A stretch of 32,572 bases of DNA, taken from Treponema sp. GTDB taxonomy: Bacteria; Spirochaetota; Spirochaetia; Treponematales; Breznakiellaceae. The stretch spans positions 1-32,572 of the forward strand of contig JAISCR010000060.1 of NCBI GenBank assembly GCA_031265435.1, in the 5' to 3' direction. The first letter of the stretch is position 1, and each line of letters opens with the position of its first letter. A program made the translations under genes and the position numbers. Positions 7,142 through 16,294 of the stretch are shown here, piece after piece. A model generated the notes under the pieces. It did no database searches and was not told where the DNA came from. It worked only from the letters and a program-made list of their open reading frames with translations.

Positions 7142-7172
7142 CTTGTGTTGGATTCAATTTTTAAGGTTGGTA

Positions 7173-8486
7173 ATGCAGTTCAGATCTACCATTTCAAGCG
7201 CTTCTCCGGTCTCATTTAAGGATGCGATTCTGCATACCCTGCCGCAGGAAGGAGGGCTCTACGTGCCCGCTTCGGTGATGGACATGCGGCAGTTTTTTCT
7301 TTACATGAATGCGGATACCAGTTTTCCGGAGCTGGTAACCACGGTGGCGCCGGTATTGCTCCAGGGGGAGTTGAATCCTTTCTCCGCATCCAGGGTTGCG
7401 GAAAGCGCCTACGATTTTGAGCCCGAGCTGCAGGTTCTGGACGAGGGGCTCTCTCTGCTCAATCTTTTTAATGGCCCTACCGGGGTATTCAAGGACTTTG
7501 GCATCGTATTTCTGGCGGCGGTGATGGAGGAGCTTCTTAAAAATTCCGGGAAAGCCATGGTTATTTCCGCCACCCGGGGGGACACGGGGGTGAGCATATC
7601 TCATGCCTTCAGGGGCCGCAAGGGGATTACCTCGGTTATGCTGTACCCTTCGGGCCCTATCCGCGGTCTTGATCCGGGAAGTTTTGTGCCGAATGGGGGG
7701 AATATCATTCCCATCCAGGTGAAGGGTACCTTTGACGACTGCCAGCGCCTTGTCAAGGCGGTGATCAATGACCGGCCTTTTGCGAAACGTCACAGTATAA
7801 CCAGTTCCAATGCCATCAATCCGGGCCGGCTGTTGCCTCAAGCTTTCTACTATCTCTATGCCTTTATCAAGATAAAGAAGCTTCTCAAGGGAGATCTGAT
7901 TTTCAGTGTGCCCTCGGGGAATTTCGGGAACCTTATCGCCGGACTTTACGCCTGGAAATTTGGTATGCCGGTCTCCGGTTTTATTGCCGCAATGAATGCC
8001 AATAACGCTTTCGGCGACTTTATCCAGGGGAAGCCCTTTCGGCCTAAGCCGCTTATCATAACCAATTCCCCTGCTCTGGATGTGAGCGTGCCGGAAAACT
8101 ATGAACGGCTCCAGTCTTTCTATGAAGAAGCTCCGGCGGTCATGCGGAACATGGTTTTCCCTGCCGCGGCAAGCAATGCCTCAACCCTTATCGCCATGGA
8201 GAAGATGTGGAAAAGGTATGGTGTTTTTGTGGATCCTCATACCGCGGTTGGTCTTGCCGCGGCGGAACAGATAGGGGCAACCATGGGGTATAGCGATCAG
8301 AAGATCCATACCGTGGTACTTGCCACAGGGCATCCGGCAAAGGAGGCCCTTGCCGTAGCCAAGGCTACAGGACAAAATATCCATATACCGGAAAAACTTC
8401 AGAGTCTGCAAAAACAGGCTGATCCTATTGCGCTGATAGAGCCGGAACTTGATGCTGTTGAAGGGGCGATTGCAAGTTGTTTCTGA
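7173..8486 (+). CDS. thrC: Threonine synthase (437 aa)
   Basis: A PLP-dependent enzyme that converts O-phosphohomoserine to threonine and phosphate, the last step of threonine synthesis, in the cytoplasm. The N-terminal YVPAS/GGLYVP region, the PLP lysine Lys107 in GPTGVFKDFG, ATRGDTG, the phosphate-binding SGNFGN segment, and the TAVGLAA and ATGHPAK motifs near the C-terminus are all those of the long bacterial ThrC form. The start at 7173 has AAGG about 6 bases upstream and begins at MQFRSTIS; an in-frame TTG at 7143 is rejected. No other threonine-pathway gene lies nearby. Its length is normal for the family. Confidence 0.96.
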   Translation: MQFRSTISSASPVSFKDAILHTLPQEGGLYVPASVMDMRQFFLYMNADTSFPELVTTVAPVLLQGELNPFSASRVAESAYDFEPELQVLDEGLSLLNLFNGPTGVFKDFGIVFLAAVMEELLKNSGKAMVISATRGDTGVSISHAFRGRKGITSVMLYPSGPIRGLDPGSFVPNGGNIIPIQVKGTFDDCQRLVKAVINDRPFAKRHSITSSNAINPGRLLPQAFYYLYAFIKIKKLLKGDLIFSVPSGNFGNLIAGLYAWKFGMPVSGFIAAMNANNAFGDFIQGKPFRPKPLIITNSPALDVSVPENYERLQSFYEEAPAVMRNMVFPAAASNASTLIAMEKMWKRYGVFVDPHTAVGLAAAEQIGATMGYSDQKIHTVVLATGHPAKEALAVAKATGQNIHIPEKLQSLQKQADPIALIEPELDAVEGAIASCF

Positions 8487-8575
8487 TCAGCGTAAAATCC
8501 ATACCATAGAGCGAAGGTATCCGCAGGCTTGCTTGCTTCCGGGTATCATTATATGAAACGTTTTTGGCGGAAAAA

Positions 8576-10030
8576 ATGGCGGGTACTATTTACCGGATTT
8601 TCTTTGTGTTTCTCTGCGGGATTCTCCTGCTTCCGGGTGTCTTTGCCCAGGGAGGAACGGCTTCTCCGGAAGTCGAGCCGTCCGATACGGCTGTGTCTGA
8701 GGCCGATTCAACTGCTTCAACATCAACTTCAGTAGAAAAGGTTTTGGAAAAGGCGGTAGAAGAAAATCCCGTTGTCCAGACTGTCGAGGATGCCGGCGAG
8801 GCCCGAATGGGGTTGTGGATCAGGCTGGGGATTGCCTTTGGTGTGATTATCCTTCAGATTTTCATCATCTGGCTCGTCTGGCAGCTATTCAAGGTTTTTG
8901 CCCGCAGGCTTGGCGATTACGGTAAGGCGCATATCAAGCCGCTCAAGATCAAGAAATTCAAGCTGCTTGATACCCCTCAGATTCTCAAAATTCTTCTGTT
9001 CTTTCTCCGGCTCCTCAAGTATCTGGTTACGGCTTTTCAGCTTTTTATTACCGTGCCGATTGTGTTCAGCCTCTTTCCCGCAACGGAAAAACTGGCCTCC
9101 ACCCTCTTCGGCTATATTCTTACGCCATTCAAAAATATCCTTTTTGGAACAATCGCATACATTCCCAACCTCATCACCATTGTGGTTATTGTTTTTGTAA
9201 CCCGCTATGTGATCCGGGGCCTTAAATTCTTTTCCACTCAGATTCAGCGGGAAAAGCTGATGATTCCCGGCTTCTACCCGGACTGGGCCTCGCCTACGTT
9301 CAATATCCTGCGGGTACTCCTCTGGGCCTTTACCGTGGCAATCATCTATCCCTATCTGCCCGGCTCGGAGTCCCGTATATTTCAGGGCGTGTCGGTTTTC
9401 GTGGGTATCATTTTTTCGTTTGGCTCTTCTTCGGCGATCGGGAACCTTGTAGCGGGTATTGTGGTTACCTATATGCGGCCCTTCAAGATCGGCGACTGGA
9501 TTCAGATTCAGGGCAATACAGGGATTTTGGTTGAAAAAACGCTCATGGTAGTGCGTATCAAGACCCACAAGAATGAGTACATCACATTTCCCAATTTGCA
9601 GGTACTTTCCGCCGGCATCATCAATTACAACACTTCTTCCGACGAGGATGAAGAAGGGATCGTGCTCCATGCGGAGATTACCTTCGGCTATGGTACACCC
9701 TGGAGGCTCATCCACGAGATTTTGATCGAAGCGGCAGGCAAGACAGGGTATGTGCTGGAGAGTCCCAAGCCTTTTGTACTGCAAACCGCTTTGGACGATT
9801 TCTACTGTCATTATCAGATTAACTGTTTTACCAAAGAGATTGACAGGATGCCTTCCATTTATACCGAGCTGTTTCAAAACATTCAGGACGGCTTCCGTGT
9901 CCACGGCCTTGATATGACCGCTCCTCACTTCAGGATCAATCTTCCCCCGGAATCGGCCATGTACACTCCTCCCGCGGAAACGAAGGCTGCCGTCAAGGCA
10001 GTAAGGCGGAGGAGCGGTTCCCGATCCTAA
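8576..10030 (+). CDS. MscS-family mechanosensitive ion channel with signal peptide (484 aa)
   Basis: The protein starts with a signal peptide (about 25 residues, ending LPGVFA before QGG), then a Ser/Thr/Glu-rich linker, and several membrane segments from about residue 80 on. The pore-lining and beta-domain signature of MscS (GIIFSFGSSSAIGNLVAG, then RPFKIGDWIQIQ) falls near residues 275-320. 'NEYITFPNLQVL' and 'INYN' follow as in MscS. Such channels open under membrane tension and release solutes on osmotic downshock. The ATG at 8576 has only a weak GGCGG Shine-Dalgarno; an in-frame TTG four codons upstream is possible. The last 4 bases overlap the convergent DUF815 gene. The C-terminus is basic (VRRRSGSRS). 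Confidence 0.92.
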   Translation: MAGTIYRIFFVFLCGILLLPGVFAQGGTASPEVEPSDTAVSEADSTASTSTSVEKVLEKAVEENPVVQTVEDAGEARMGLWIRLGIAFGVIILQIFIIWLVWQLFKVFARRLGDYGKAHIKPLKIKKFKLLDTPQILKILLFFLRLLKYLVTAFQLFITVPIVFSLFPATEKLASTLFGYILTPFKNILFGTIAYIPNLITIVVIVFVTRYVIRGLKFFSTQIQREKLMIPGFYPDWASPTFNILRVLLWAFTVAIIYPYLPGSESRIFQGVSVFVGIIFSFGSSSAIGNLVAGIVVTYMRPFKIGDWIQIQGNTGILVEKTLMVVRIKTHKNEYITFPNLQVLSAGIINYNTSSDEDEEGIVLHAEITFGYGTPWRLIHEILIEAAGKTGYVLESPKPFVLQTALDDFYCHYQINCFTKEIDRMPSIYTELFQNIQDGFRVHGLDMTAPHFRINLPPESAMYTPPAETKAAVKAVRRRSGSRS

Positions 10031-11448
10031 TCCCAGGGAAACCTGTTGTCTCCTCCGCTGCCGGAAATCCAGTCCACATACTGTACTGCGGTTCGGGGAC
10101 TGCGGCCGTTGAACCAGCGTTCCCAGCGCAGGGCGTTTTCCCGGAAACATTGCAGCTCTTCCGCGCCGCCGCTTAAAAGGCCCCGTTTGCGGGCGATAAA
10201 CTCCGCAATGGAAAGGTATTCATCCTGATTTGGGGAAATATAGATTACCGTAAGGCCGAAGCGGTCTGCCAGGGAGATCTGTTCCTGCATGGTGTCGAAG
10301 GAACGTATGTCTCCGTTTTCGGCCGCGCCCGGGCCGGGTCTGTCGCCGGGACGTTCCTTTACCAGATGGCGGCGGTTACTTGTGGCGTAGACCGCCGTGT
10401 TGGAAGGCTGCTTTTCGATGCCGCCTTCGAGCAGGGCTTTTAGATCGGTAAATGAGTCGCCTGCGCTTTCAAATGAAAGATCATCAATAAATATAATGAA
10501 GGGAAGGGGCCGCCGCGAGAGGGTTTCCATGATCCGGGGCAGATCTCCAAGATCGTTCTTGCGGAGTTCCAGCAGCCGCAGGCCCCGGTCTTTCAGATCG
10601 TTGGCAACGGCTTTTACGGTGGCGGATTTTCCTGTACCGCGGTCTCCGTAGAGGAGAAGATTGTTCGCCGGTTTGCCCTTGAGAAGCCTCTCTGTATTGT
10701 CCAGTACCATTTTTCGCTGATCCTCATAGCCTGAAAGATCCGAAAGGCTGACGGGATCGGGTCCGGGTACAGGCCGCAGGGGAATGTCCCTCCTGTTTCC
10801 TGCCCAGGTGAATGAATGGTAACGCCCCAGATCCCCGGCGCCGGAATGCCGGATATGTTCCGCCAGTTTTGGCATAACGGTTTCCCAGCTATCGCCGCGC
10901 GGAAAGACGGAAGGAGCGCTTTCTTCGCTGTCCGCCGCCCAAAAGGCACGGGCCTCCGCCTCCATTCTCCGTGAGGCCTCTCCAAGACCGCAGGCGCGGA
11001 GAATTTCCGCTCCCCTGAAACCGAGGGCGGAAAAGTCAAAGGCGGCGATGTTTCCAAGTCTGTTCAGGTCTGCGGCAGCGGCAGTACGGAGAAACTGCGG
11101 GAGGGAAACGGGATCTTTTTCAACGGCGAGGGTAAAGGCGTTTTCATCGTATAGAGTCATCTCCGCAATTACGGTGTAAAAAGAGTCGCGGCCGCGTGTC
11201 TGTGCGGCGATAAAGCTGCCGGTAAAGGCAGACCAGGCTTTTGAGAATTTGAGCGCGCTGTCAAAATACGCGGAATGTTCCGGTTTGATCCTGCCGTTTT
11301 TGGCGTGATTCAGATCCGCGGATACGCTCAGCGCGGTTTCCAGCAGGTTACCGAAGGTTTCCATGAGAGGCTTTGAACGCAGTCCCGCAAAAACATGCAG
11401 GGCGGCAAGATCTATGAGGCAGCGCTGTATGTCTTCGGTAAGATCCAT
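10027..11448 (-). CDS. DUF815-family AAA ATPase (473 aa)
   Basis: The C-terminal half is an AAA-type ATPase of the DUF815 family: 'SLSDLSGYEDQRKMVLDNT' leads into Walker A GDRGTGKS (Lys near 274), Walker B IIFIDDLSF, a sensor-like 'YATSNRRHLV', then 'SLADRFGL' and 'EYLSIAEFIA'. The N-terminal 220 residues are a less conserved helical domain. The function of DUF815 proteins is not established. No Shine-Dalgarno precedes either candidate start; the ATG at 11448 is preferred because a -10 lies 8 bases upstream, while a GTG at 11466 would add six residues. It converges on the MscS gene with a 4-base overlap and is divergent from the DUF445 gene. Confidence 0.88.
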   Translation of the reverse strand: MDLTEDIQRCLIDLAALHVFAGLRSKPLMETFGNLLETALSVSADLNHAKNGRIKPEHSAYFDSALKFSKAWSAFTGSFIAAQTRGRDSFYTVIAEMTLYDENAFTLAVEKDPVSLPQFLRTAAAADLNRLGNIAAFDFSALGFRGAEILRACGLGEASRRMEAEARAFWAADSEESAPSVFPRGDSWETVMPKLAEHIRHSGAGDLGRYHSFTWAGNRRDIPLRPVPGPDPVSLSDLSGYEDQRKMVLDNTERLLKGKPANNLLLYGDRGTGKSATVKAVANDLKDRGLRLLELRKNDLGDLPRIMETLSRRPLPFIIFIDDLSFESAGDSFTDLKALLEGGIEKQPSNTAVYATSNRRHLVKERPGDRPGPGAAENGDIRSFDTMQEQISLADRFGLTVIYISPNQDEYLSIAEFIARKRGLLSGGAEELQCFRENALRWERWFNGRSPRTAVQYVDWISGSGGDNRFPWD

Positions 11449-11456
11449 GATGGGGG

Positions 11457-11486
11457 AGTGTATCACATTGACGCCGACTCAAACAA
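11457..11486 (-). promoter_or_regulatory. Promoter of the DUF815 gene, predicted near-leaderless
   Basis: On the minus strand, -35 TTGTTT (11486-11481), an 18-base spacer, and -10 TACACT (11462-11457). Transcription would start at about 11450, two bases before the ATG. Confidence 0.4.
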
Positions 11487-11522
11487 GCGTTAAGGTATTT
11501 TGTAACAGGAGAGCGGGGGAAC

Positions 11523-14500
11523 ATGTTTTTCCGGATTGCAGAGATACTCATTTCCGTTGTTTCGGGCGCTCTTGTCGGCTGGATTACCAATGCCATTGCG
11601 GTAAACATGCTCTTCAGAAAATACTGGAAATGGGGCGGTGTTATTGAAGAACACTATGAAGAATTTATTGAAAACATGTCCGCCCTTGTGGAAGATGATC
11701 TTGTCAACGCGAAAACCCTGAGCAGGGAATTCAATACTGAAAATTTCAAAAAGGAACTCAATCTCTGGGTTGAAGAAGTGCTTGAGAGGCAGCTTCCCGC
11801 TCATTCCGGCACAGTCCGCCTGAACGAAATTCCCGGCATTGAAAGGAGTATTGAAAACCTGATACATCTCCTGCGGGAAGAGGAACCCGCTTTTTTTGCA
11901 GGGATACTGAAACTGTTTTCCCGCAAGGAACTGGGAGATCTTGTTTCGCAGGAACAGTACCGGTATCTTTCCGAAAAGAATGCGGCTCCGGTAATGGACG
12001 CCCTTCTTTCGCGGGAAGAGGGTATAAAAAATGCCCTCCTTGGCTTTCTTTCCCGGCATAAAACTTCCCGCCTTGTTTCCCCTGCCGGATTAAGCAGTAT
12101 TACTGCCTTTTTAAAATACGTCATTGGGGATGCCGATTTTTCCGTTTTTGAAGCCGCTGCCGAAAAACTCTCTATGGAATTGTCTAATGCTCCGGGTATT
12201 GAAAGCCTTGCCTTGAAATTTGAAGAGTATGCGGCATCAATGAAATGGAATGTCCTTATTCCTGAGCCTCAAAGCTTTGCCGAAAAATTTACGGCAGATC
12301 TTGCCGGGTTTGCGAACTCGAAAAAAGGCCGGGAACTCTTTGCCGCGCTTGCCTCCGCCCTTGTCGACAGCGGCCGCTGGATAGCGGCAGACCTGGCCGG
12401 GATTACGGTTCATGAGTTCAGGGGAAAGTTTACAGGGTTCATACAGGATAAAACATTCCGGACAGCGGAGAAACTGGCCGCCCTGGTCGTTGACTCGAAA
12501 CTTGAGATTGAGCAAAGAATAAATGCCGCAATTGACAGGCAGCTTGAATCTTCCGCCAGGGGGAAATTACTCAGCGGGTTCAAGGGCCTTTTGGGAGGTA
12601 ACATTGCGGAAAGCTTTGATGCCTCGGGGAAAATTGCCTCGTATATTCTTAAAAACAGCGGAAGGGCAGGAGAGAATTTTTCCGGGGCTTTTAATTCCTT
12701 CATTGATGATACTACTGTGGGAAAGGCTGTTGCCGTTCTGGAAAAAAAATTTTCCTTACAGAATGTTATTGCGGAAGCCCTGCGGGAAAAAGCCGCCGGA
12801 TTGCATGGCGATACCGCTCTCCTTGTAAGGTTTTTGGATAAGCCGGCCGGAAATATCAGGATCGATCCTTCACGTATCAGGACAGAACTTCTTCCCCGTC
12901 TGTTTAAGGCATTGAAAGCCTGCCTGCTCCGGCCCGATTCCCTGAAGGCCGGCCTCACGGCCCGGCTGGAAAAGGCTCTGCTCCGTCTTCAGGATCTTTA
13001 TGTCCCGGATGTTTTTAATCCGAATATAAAATTCAAATTCGACAGAGAAGGTATAGAATGTTTTTTGAAAGGTCTTCGGGAAAACATTGCCGGTTTCAGG
13101 CTGGAAAAAATCGCGGCAGGAAATTTGACAGGAAAACTACAGATCAATTACCGGGCAATATGGGAGAGAAACAGGGAAAGGGAGCTTAATCAACTGTACC
13201 GCCTTCTGCAAAATCCTTCATTACATGACAGAATATCTGCCGGAATACAGAAGGCCCTGCTTGAGAACATCGATCCCCTGCTGGACAGGCGGATATCCGG
13301 CCTGGTCAGCCGTGAGCTCAAGAAGTCAAGTCCGCAGGGAATTAATGCCATGGTGCAGGGCTTCATGGGAAGGGAACTCAAGCCGATAAATGCCTTCGGC
13401 GCTTTTTTGGGCGCTCTGGTTGGAGGAGCCGGAGCCGCCGCGGCTCTGCTGTTCGCTCTTCCAAAAGAATTTCTTCCCTGGATGCTTCCGGTTTATGCTT
13501 TCCTTTTTGCGCTCGCCGGAGTGGGAACAAACTGGGTTGCCGTGAAGATGCTTTTTAGACCCTATGAGCCGCTGATAAGAAACCTGAACAGATCCCCTTT
13601 TGTCGGGGTAGTTGCCGCCGAAAAACCCCGTTTTGCGGCGAGTATTGCCGGTTTTGTGGACAGCCGTCTTTTTAATGACGCCATGCTTTCCCGTTATTTT
13701 TCCGAACAGAAAACGCAGCTGCAGGAATACTGCGGGAAATGGCTTGAAGAAACGGATTACGGCATCATCAATACAATGTTCGGCAGGGAAACTGCCGGGT
13801 CTGAAAAACCCGGTCTGCCAATGTTCCGGTTCCTGCAAGAGTATATCAGGGAACATGAGACCGACATTGCCCTCTATGCCGAGTCGATGGCGGCCAGGAT
13901 CGGTGGCGCTTCCGAAAACCGGGAAGAATACTGTAAGAAGGCCGGGAACTTCATTGTGGAAAAACTGGCGGAAGCCGATCCTGCCCCCGCGCTTTACCGG
14001 TTTTTCATCCGGGCAATTAAAGGCAAGACAGCATCTCATTATATAGAGGCAGCCGCTCCTGTCCTTGAAAGGTTTTTCAGGGACAGGTTCACGGATTTTA
14101 TTGAGGGGCAGAATACCGGAACCCTTAAAGATTTTGCGGAACGCTTCAATGACAAATTTATGGACTATACCGCGGGTAAAAGTTTTATTGATATGGCAGG
14201 CAGTGAAACTGTCAATGGCTTTAAGGATGATCTTTCCCGTTTCTTCGTTACCCTGCTGCAGAAAAATTCCGCATCTTTTATACGGCAATTCATGGAGAGG
14301 GAATTTGCTCCGGACAGAAGGCTTAAGGAGTGTTTTAATGGTATTCTTCCCCGTCTTTTGCGGGAAAATATTGATCTTGTTATCGATCTGATTGTAAAGG
14401 CGGTAAAACGGCGGCGTTTCGACATCGGCAGGGCGATCATTGAGGAAATGCCGGGGATGCTCAGGATGGTAGCGAAGGATCAGGTGCAGCCTGTTGTTGA

Positions 14501-15458
14501 TAGTATCATTGACGAAGAGCTTCCGCAATTTTTGAAGGAGAAGAGGGAGGCTCTTCTTGCCATAGGAGACGAACTTCTGGAAAACAGCTTTTCAGAAACA
14601 GGTTTCGGCGTGGATTCCCTGAACTATGAAGTTCTGGAAAAACTTGCCGCGGCTCTTCTTGAGGCTCCTTCGGTTTATCGGGCTTTCCGGGAACTTGTCT
14701 TTGGCAGTGCCGCAATGTACACGGAAACGCCGATGGCGGTCTTTTTGAAGATGTTCAACATTGTTACGGTACAGGATCTTATGAACCGTGCGGAATCTGT
14801 GATTGAGTTCATGCTGCCGGAACTTAAATCATGTATAATCTCCGCCGGAGTACCGGATAGTATAGGCGCTTTTGCCGTAAAAGTTCTTGCCGGGATTGCG
14901 GGGGAGCTTCCGGCGGAGCTGCTGCCTGAAAACATTAATGCGGAAAAAGAGCTTGGAAACATTGTTTCTCTCATGCGCAAAGATCCTGAAATAAAGGCCG
15001 AAGTTTCCGTTCTTGTACAAACACTGTTGGTGAATATCACCGGGGAGAAGGATTGGTACAATGCTCCGCTTCTGCGGAGGGACTGCGGCGCTTTTATACG
15101 GGGACTCACCGGAGAGGATTTTGCCGCCGCGGAAGAGATCATTCCCGTGTTTATGGGGATTTTTGGGAAACTGAATTCCGCGCTGGTCCCGGAAACCAGA
15201 GCCTCCATTGCCTCCTGCCTGATGGCGGCAATCCTTGACGCCCTTGAAATCAGATTCGGAAACATCATCCGTTCCGTCAACATCAGGGATCTGACGGAAA
15301 GGGAAGTAAACAACATGCATCCCAGGGAAGTAGAGATTCTGTTCAGGAAATTTGCCGATCCGTATTTCCGGAAGATAACCCTTTACGGCTGGATCGGTTC
15401 CTTTGGCGGGATACTCAGTTACTTTATTACCTGGCTTCTATGGGTGCTTGAGAGGTAA
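11523..15458 (+). CDS. Double DUF445-family membrane protein (1311 aa)
   Basis: DUF445 proteins usually have about 400 residues, with a membrane hairpin motif 'GWxTNxxAVxMLF' at the N-terminus and another membrane helix at the C-terminus. Here the motif occurs twice: GALVGWITNAIAVNMLF (about residues 16-32) and VGTNWVAVKMLFRPYEP (about 660-676). Each is followed by several hundred mostly helical residues. Membrane segments occur at the N-terminus, in the middle (GAFLGALVGGAGAAAALLFA with the following helix) and at the very end (WIGSFGGILSYFITWLLWVL). The gene therefore looks like two DUF445 units fused head to tail and enlarged. The function is unknown; a membrane-anchored, long helical cell-envelope protein is an inference. 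The GGAGAGCGGGGGA Shine-Dalgarno region just before the ATG supports the start. The last 32 bases overlap the convergent rnfB. Confidence 0.87.
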   Translation: MFFRIAEILISVVSGALVGWITNAIAVNMLFRKYWKWGGVIEEHYEEFIENMSALVEDDLVNAKTLSREFNTENFKKELNLWVEEVLERQLPAHSGTVRLNEIPGIERSIENLIHLLREEEPAFFAGILKLFSRKELGDLVSQEQYRYLSEKNAAPVMDALLSREEGIKNALLGFLSRHKTSRLVSPAGLSSITAFLKYVIGDADFSVFEAAAEKLSMELSNAPGIESLALKFEEYAASMKWNVLIPEPQSFAEKFTADLAGFANSKKGRELFAALASALVDSGRWIAADLAGITVHEFRGKFTGFIQDKTFRTAEKLAALVVDSKLEIEQRINAAIDRQLESSARGKLLSGFKGLLGGNIAESFDASGKIASYILKNSGRAGENFSGAFNSFIDDTTVGKAVAVLEKKFSLQNVIAEALREKAAGLHGDTALLVRFLDKPAGNIRIDPSRIRTELLPRLFKALKACLLRPDSLKAGLTARLEKALLRLQDLYVPDVFNPNIKFKFDREGIECFLKGLRENIAGFRLEKIAAGNLTGKLQINYRAIWERNRERELNQLYRLLQNPSLHDRISAGIQKALLENIDPLLDRRISGLVSRELKKSSPQGINAMVQGFMGRELKPINAFGAFLGALVGGAGAAAALLFALPKEFLPWMLPVYAFLFALAGVGTNWVAVKMLFRPYEPLIRNLNRSPFVGVVAAEKPRFAASIAGFVDSRLFNDAMLSRYFSEQKTQLQEYCGKWLEETDYGIINTMFGRETAGSEKPGLPMFRFLQEYIREHETDIALYAESMAARIGGASENREEYCKKAGNFIVEKLAEADPAPALYRFFIRAIKGKTASHYIEAAAPVLERFFRDRFTDFIEGQNTGTLKDFAERFNDKFMDYTAGKSFIDMAGSETVNGFKDDLSRFFVTLLQKNSASFIRQFMEREFAPDRRLKECFNGILPRLLRENIDLVIDLIVKAVKRRRFDIGRAIIEEMPGMLRMVAKDQVQPVVDSIIDEELPQFLKEKREALLAIGDELLENSFSETGFGVDSLNYEVLEKLAAALLEAPSVYRAFRELVFGSAAMYTETPMAVFLKMFNIVTVQDLMNRAESVIEFMLPELKSCIISAGVPDSIGAFAVKVLAGIAGELPAELLPENINAEKELGNIVSLMRKDPEIKAEVSVLVQTLLVNITGEKDWYNAPLLRRDCGAFIRGLTGEDFAAAEEIIPVFMGIFGKLNSALVPETRASIASCLMAAILDALEIRFGNIIRSVNIRDLTEREVNNMHPREVEILFRKFADPYFRKITLYGWIGSFGGILSYFITWLLWVLER

Positions 15459-16269
15459 GGGTTCCGATAACATCTCTTTCAAGGATCTTGAGCACTTTTA
15501 CCGGGCACTTTTCAACGCAGGTTCCGCAGCTGGTACATTTACCGTAGTCAACTACCGGTATGCCGTTCCGCATCTCTATGCAGTGTTCGGGACAGTTTTT
15601 GACGCAGATCTCACATTTGATGCAGCCTGAGGTACAGGTCTTGCGGACTTGTGCCTTGATCGTATTGCGGTTATTGCAGACAGGAACAGCCCCTTTGGAA
15701 TCCCTTGGGATATTACGGATGCAGCCCTGGGGACATTCATTTGTACAAAGCTTGCAGCCCGTACATTTACTGTGATCAATAACGGGAATCCGGTCTTCCC
15801 CCATGCGTATGGCGCCGAATTTACAAACCTTGATGCAGTCTCCAAAACCCAGACAGCCCCAGGCACAGAGCTTTGTGCCTCCGGCAGAAATTTTGGCTGC
15901 CCGGCAGCTCTCCGTGCCGGTATAGATCCCCTTTTGCCCCGCCTTTCCGGGAGTGCCCCGGCAGGCAACAAAGGAAACCGTTGAAACCACATTGGCGCTG
16001 ATCCCCATGATGGCGGAGAGTTTTTCCGCGGTTGTCTTTCCTCCCACCGAACAGCCTGAAATGCCGGTCTGGCGGGAAGCGATGGCCGCCGCATATCCGT
16101 CACAGCCGGGAAAACCGCAGGCTCCGCAGTTGGCACCGGGCAGGGCTTCCCGTACCTGCGCCGTCAGGGAATCTTCTTCCACGGCGAAAAATTTTTTGAA
16201 AAATCCCAGAGCCGTCCCCAGCACAAAAGCCAGTATAAAGGCAAACAACAGGGTAATTATTATAATCAC
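15427..16269 (-). CDS. rnfB: Electron transport complex subunit RnfB (280 aa)
   Basis: RnfB is the iron-sulfur subunit that accepts electrons from ferredoxin in the Rnf ferredoxin:NAD oxidoreductase. One N-terminal membrane helix (residues 1-25) precedes the cluster motif C-x2-C-x4-C-x16-C (NCGACGFPGC...GC). A central cysteine-rich section (CLGFGDCIKVCKFGAI) and ferredoxin-like motifs CTGCKLCTNECP, CIKCEICVKNCP and CTSCGTCVEKCP follow, as in the long, multi-cluster RnfB of anaerobes. The start is the GTG at 16269, because GAGGAG lies 6 bases upstream; an upstream TTG at 16305 would overlap rnfA and is rejected. It is the last gene of rnfCDGEAB, and its 3' end overlaps the convergent DUF445 gene by 32 bases. 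Confidence 0.96.
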   Translation of the reverse strand: MIIIITLLFAFILAFVLGTALGFFKKFFAVEEDSLTAQVREALPGANCGACGFPGCDGYAAAIASRQTGISGCSVGGKTTAEKLSAIMGISANVVSTVSFVACRGTPGKAGQKGIYTGTESCRAAKISAGGTKLCAWGCLGFGDCIKVCKFGAIRMGEDRIPVIDHSKCTGCKLCTNECPQGCIRNIPRDSKGAVPVCNNRNTIKAQVRKTCTSGCIKCEICVKNCPEHCIEMRNGIPVVDYGKCTSCGTCVEKCPVKVLKILERDVIGTLTSQAPIEAR

Positions 16270-16294
16270 TGCTTTCTCCTCAACCCGTCTCCGG

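Larger units (their letters stand above)
6825..7172. other. Gene-poor gap between endoQ-uvrD and thrC
   Basis: This 348-base stretch holds no convincing long gene. It contains one short reverse-strand frame with a good Shine-Dalgarno (6925-7008) and a hairpin before thrC (7114-7141). A weak stem ACGA-AACT-TCGT followed by six T at about 7087-7102 might be a terminator on the plus strand, but the stem is only 4 bp. No convincing -35/-10 pair for thrC was found. Confidence 0.5.

Noticed and set aside
6825..7172. tRNA or other stable RNA gene in the largest gene-free gap
   Set aside because: No cloverleaf arms, TTCGANNC loop or CCA-type acceptor end could be found here or in other gaps.
8885..10150. 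421-codon frame antisense to the MscS gene
   Set aside because: It mirrors a well-supported channel gene, has no Shine-Dalgarno or promoter, and gives a low-complexity basic product.
13326..14528. 400-codon frame antisense to the DUF445 gene
   Set aside because: The sense frame continues through with membrane motifs on both sides; the antisense product is Lys/Phe/His-rich without a domain.
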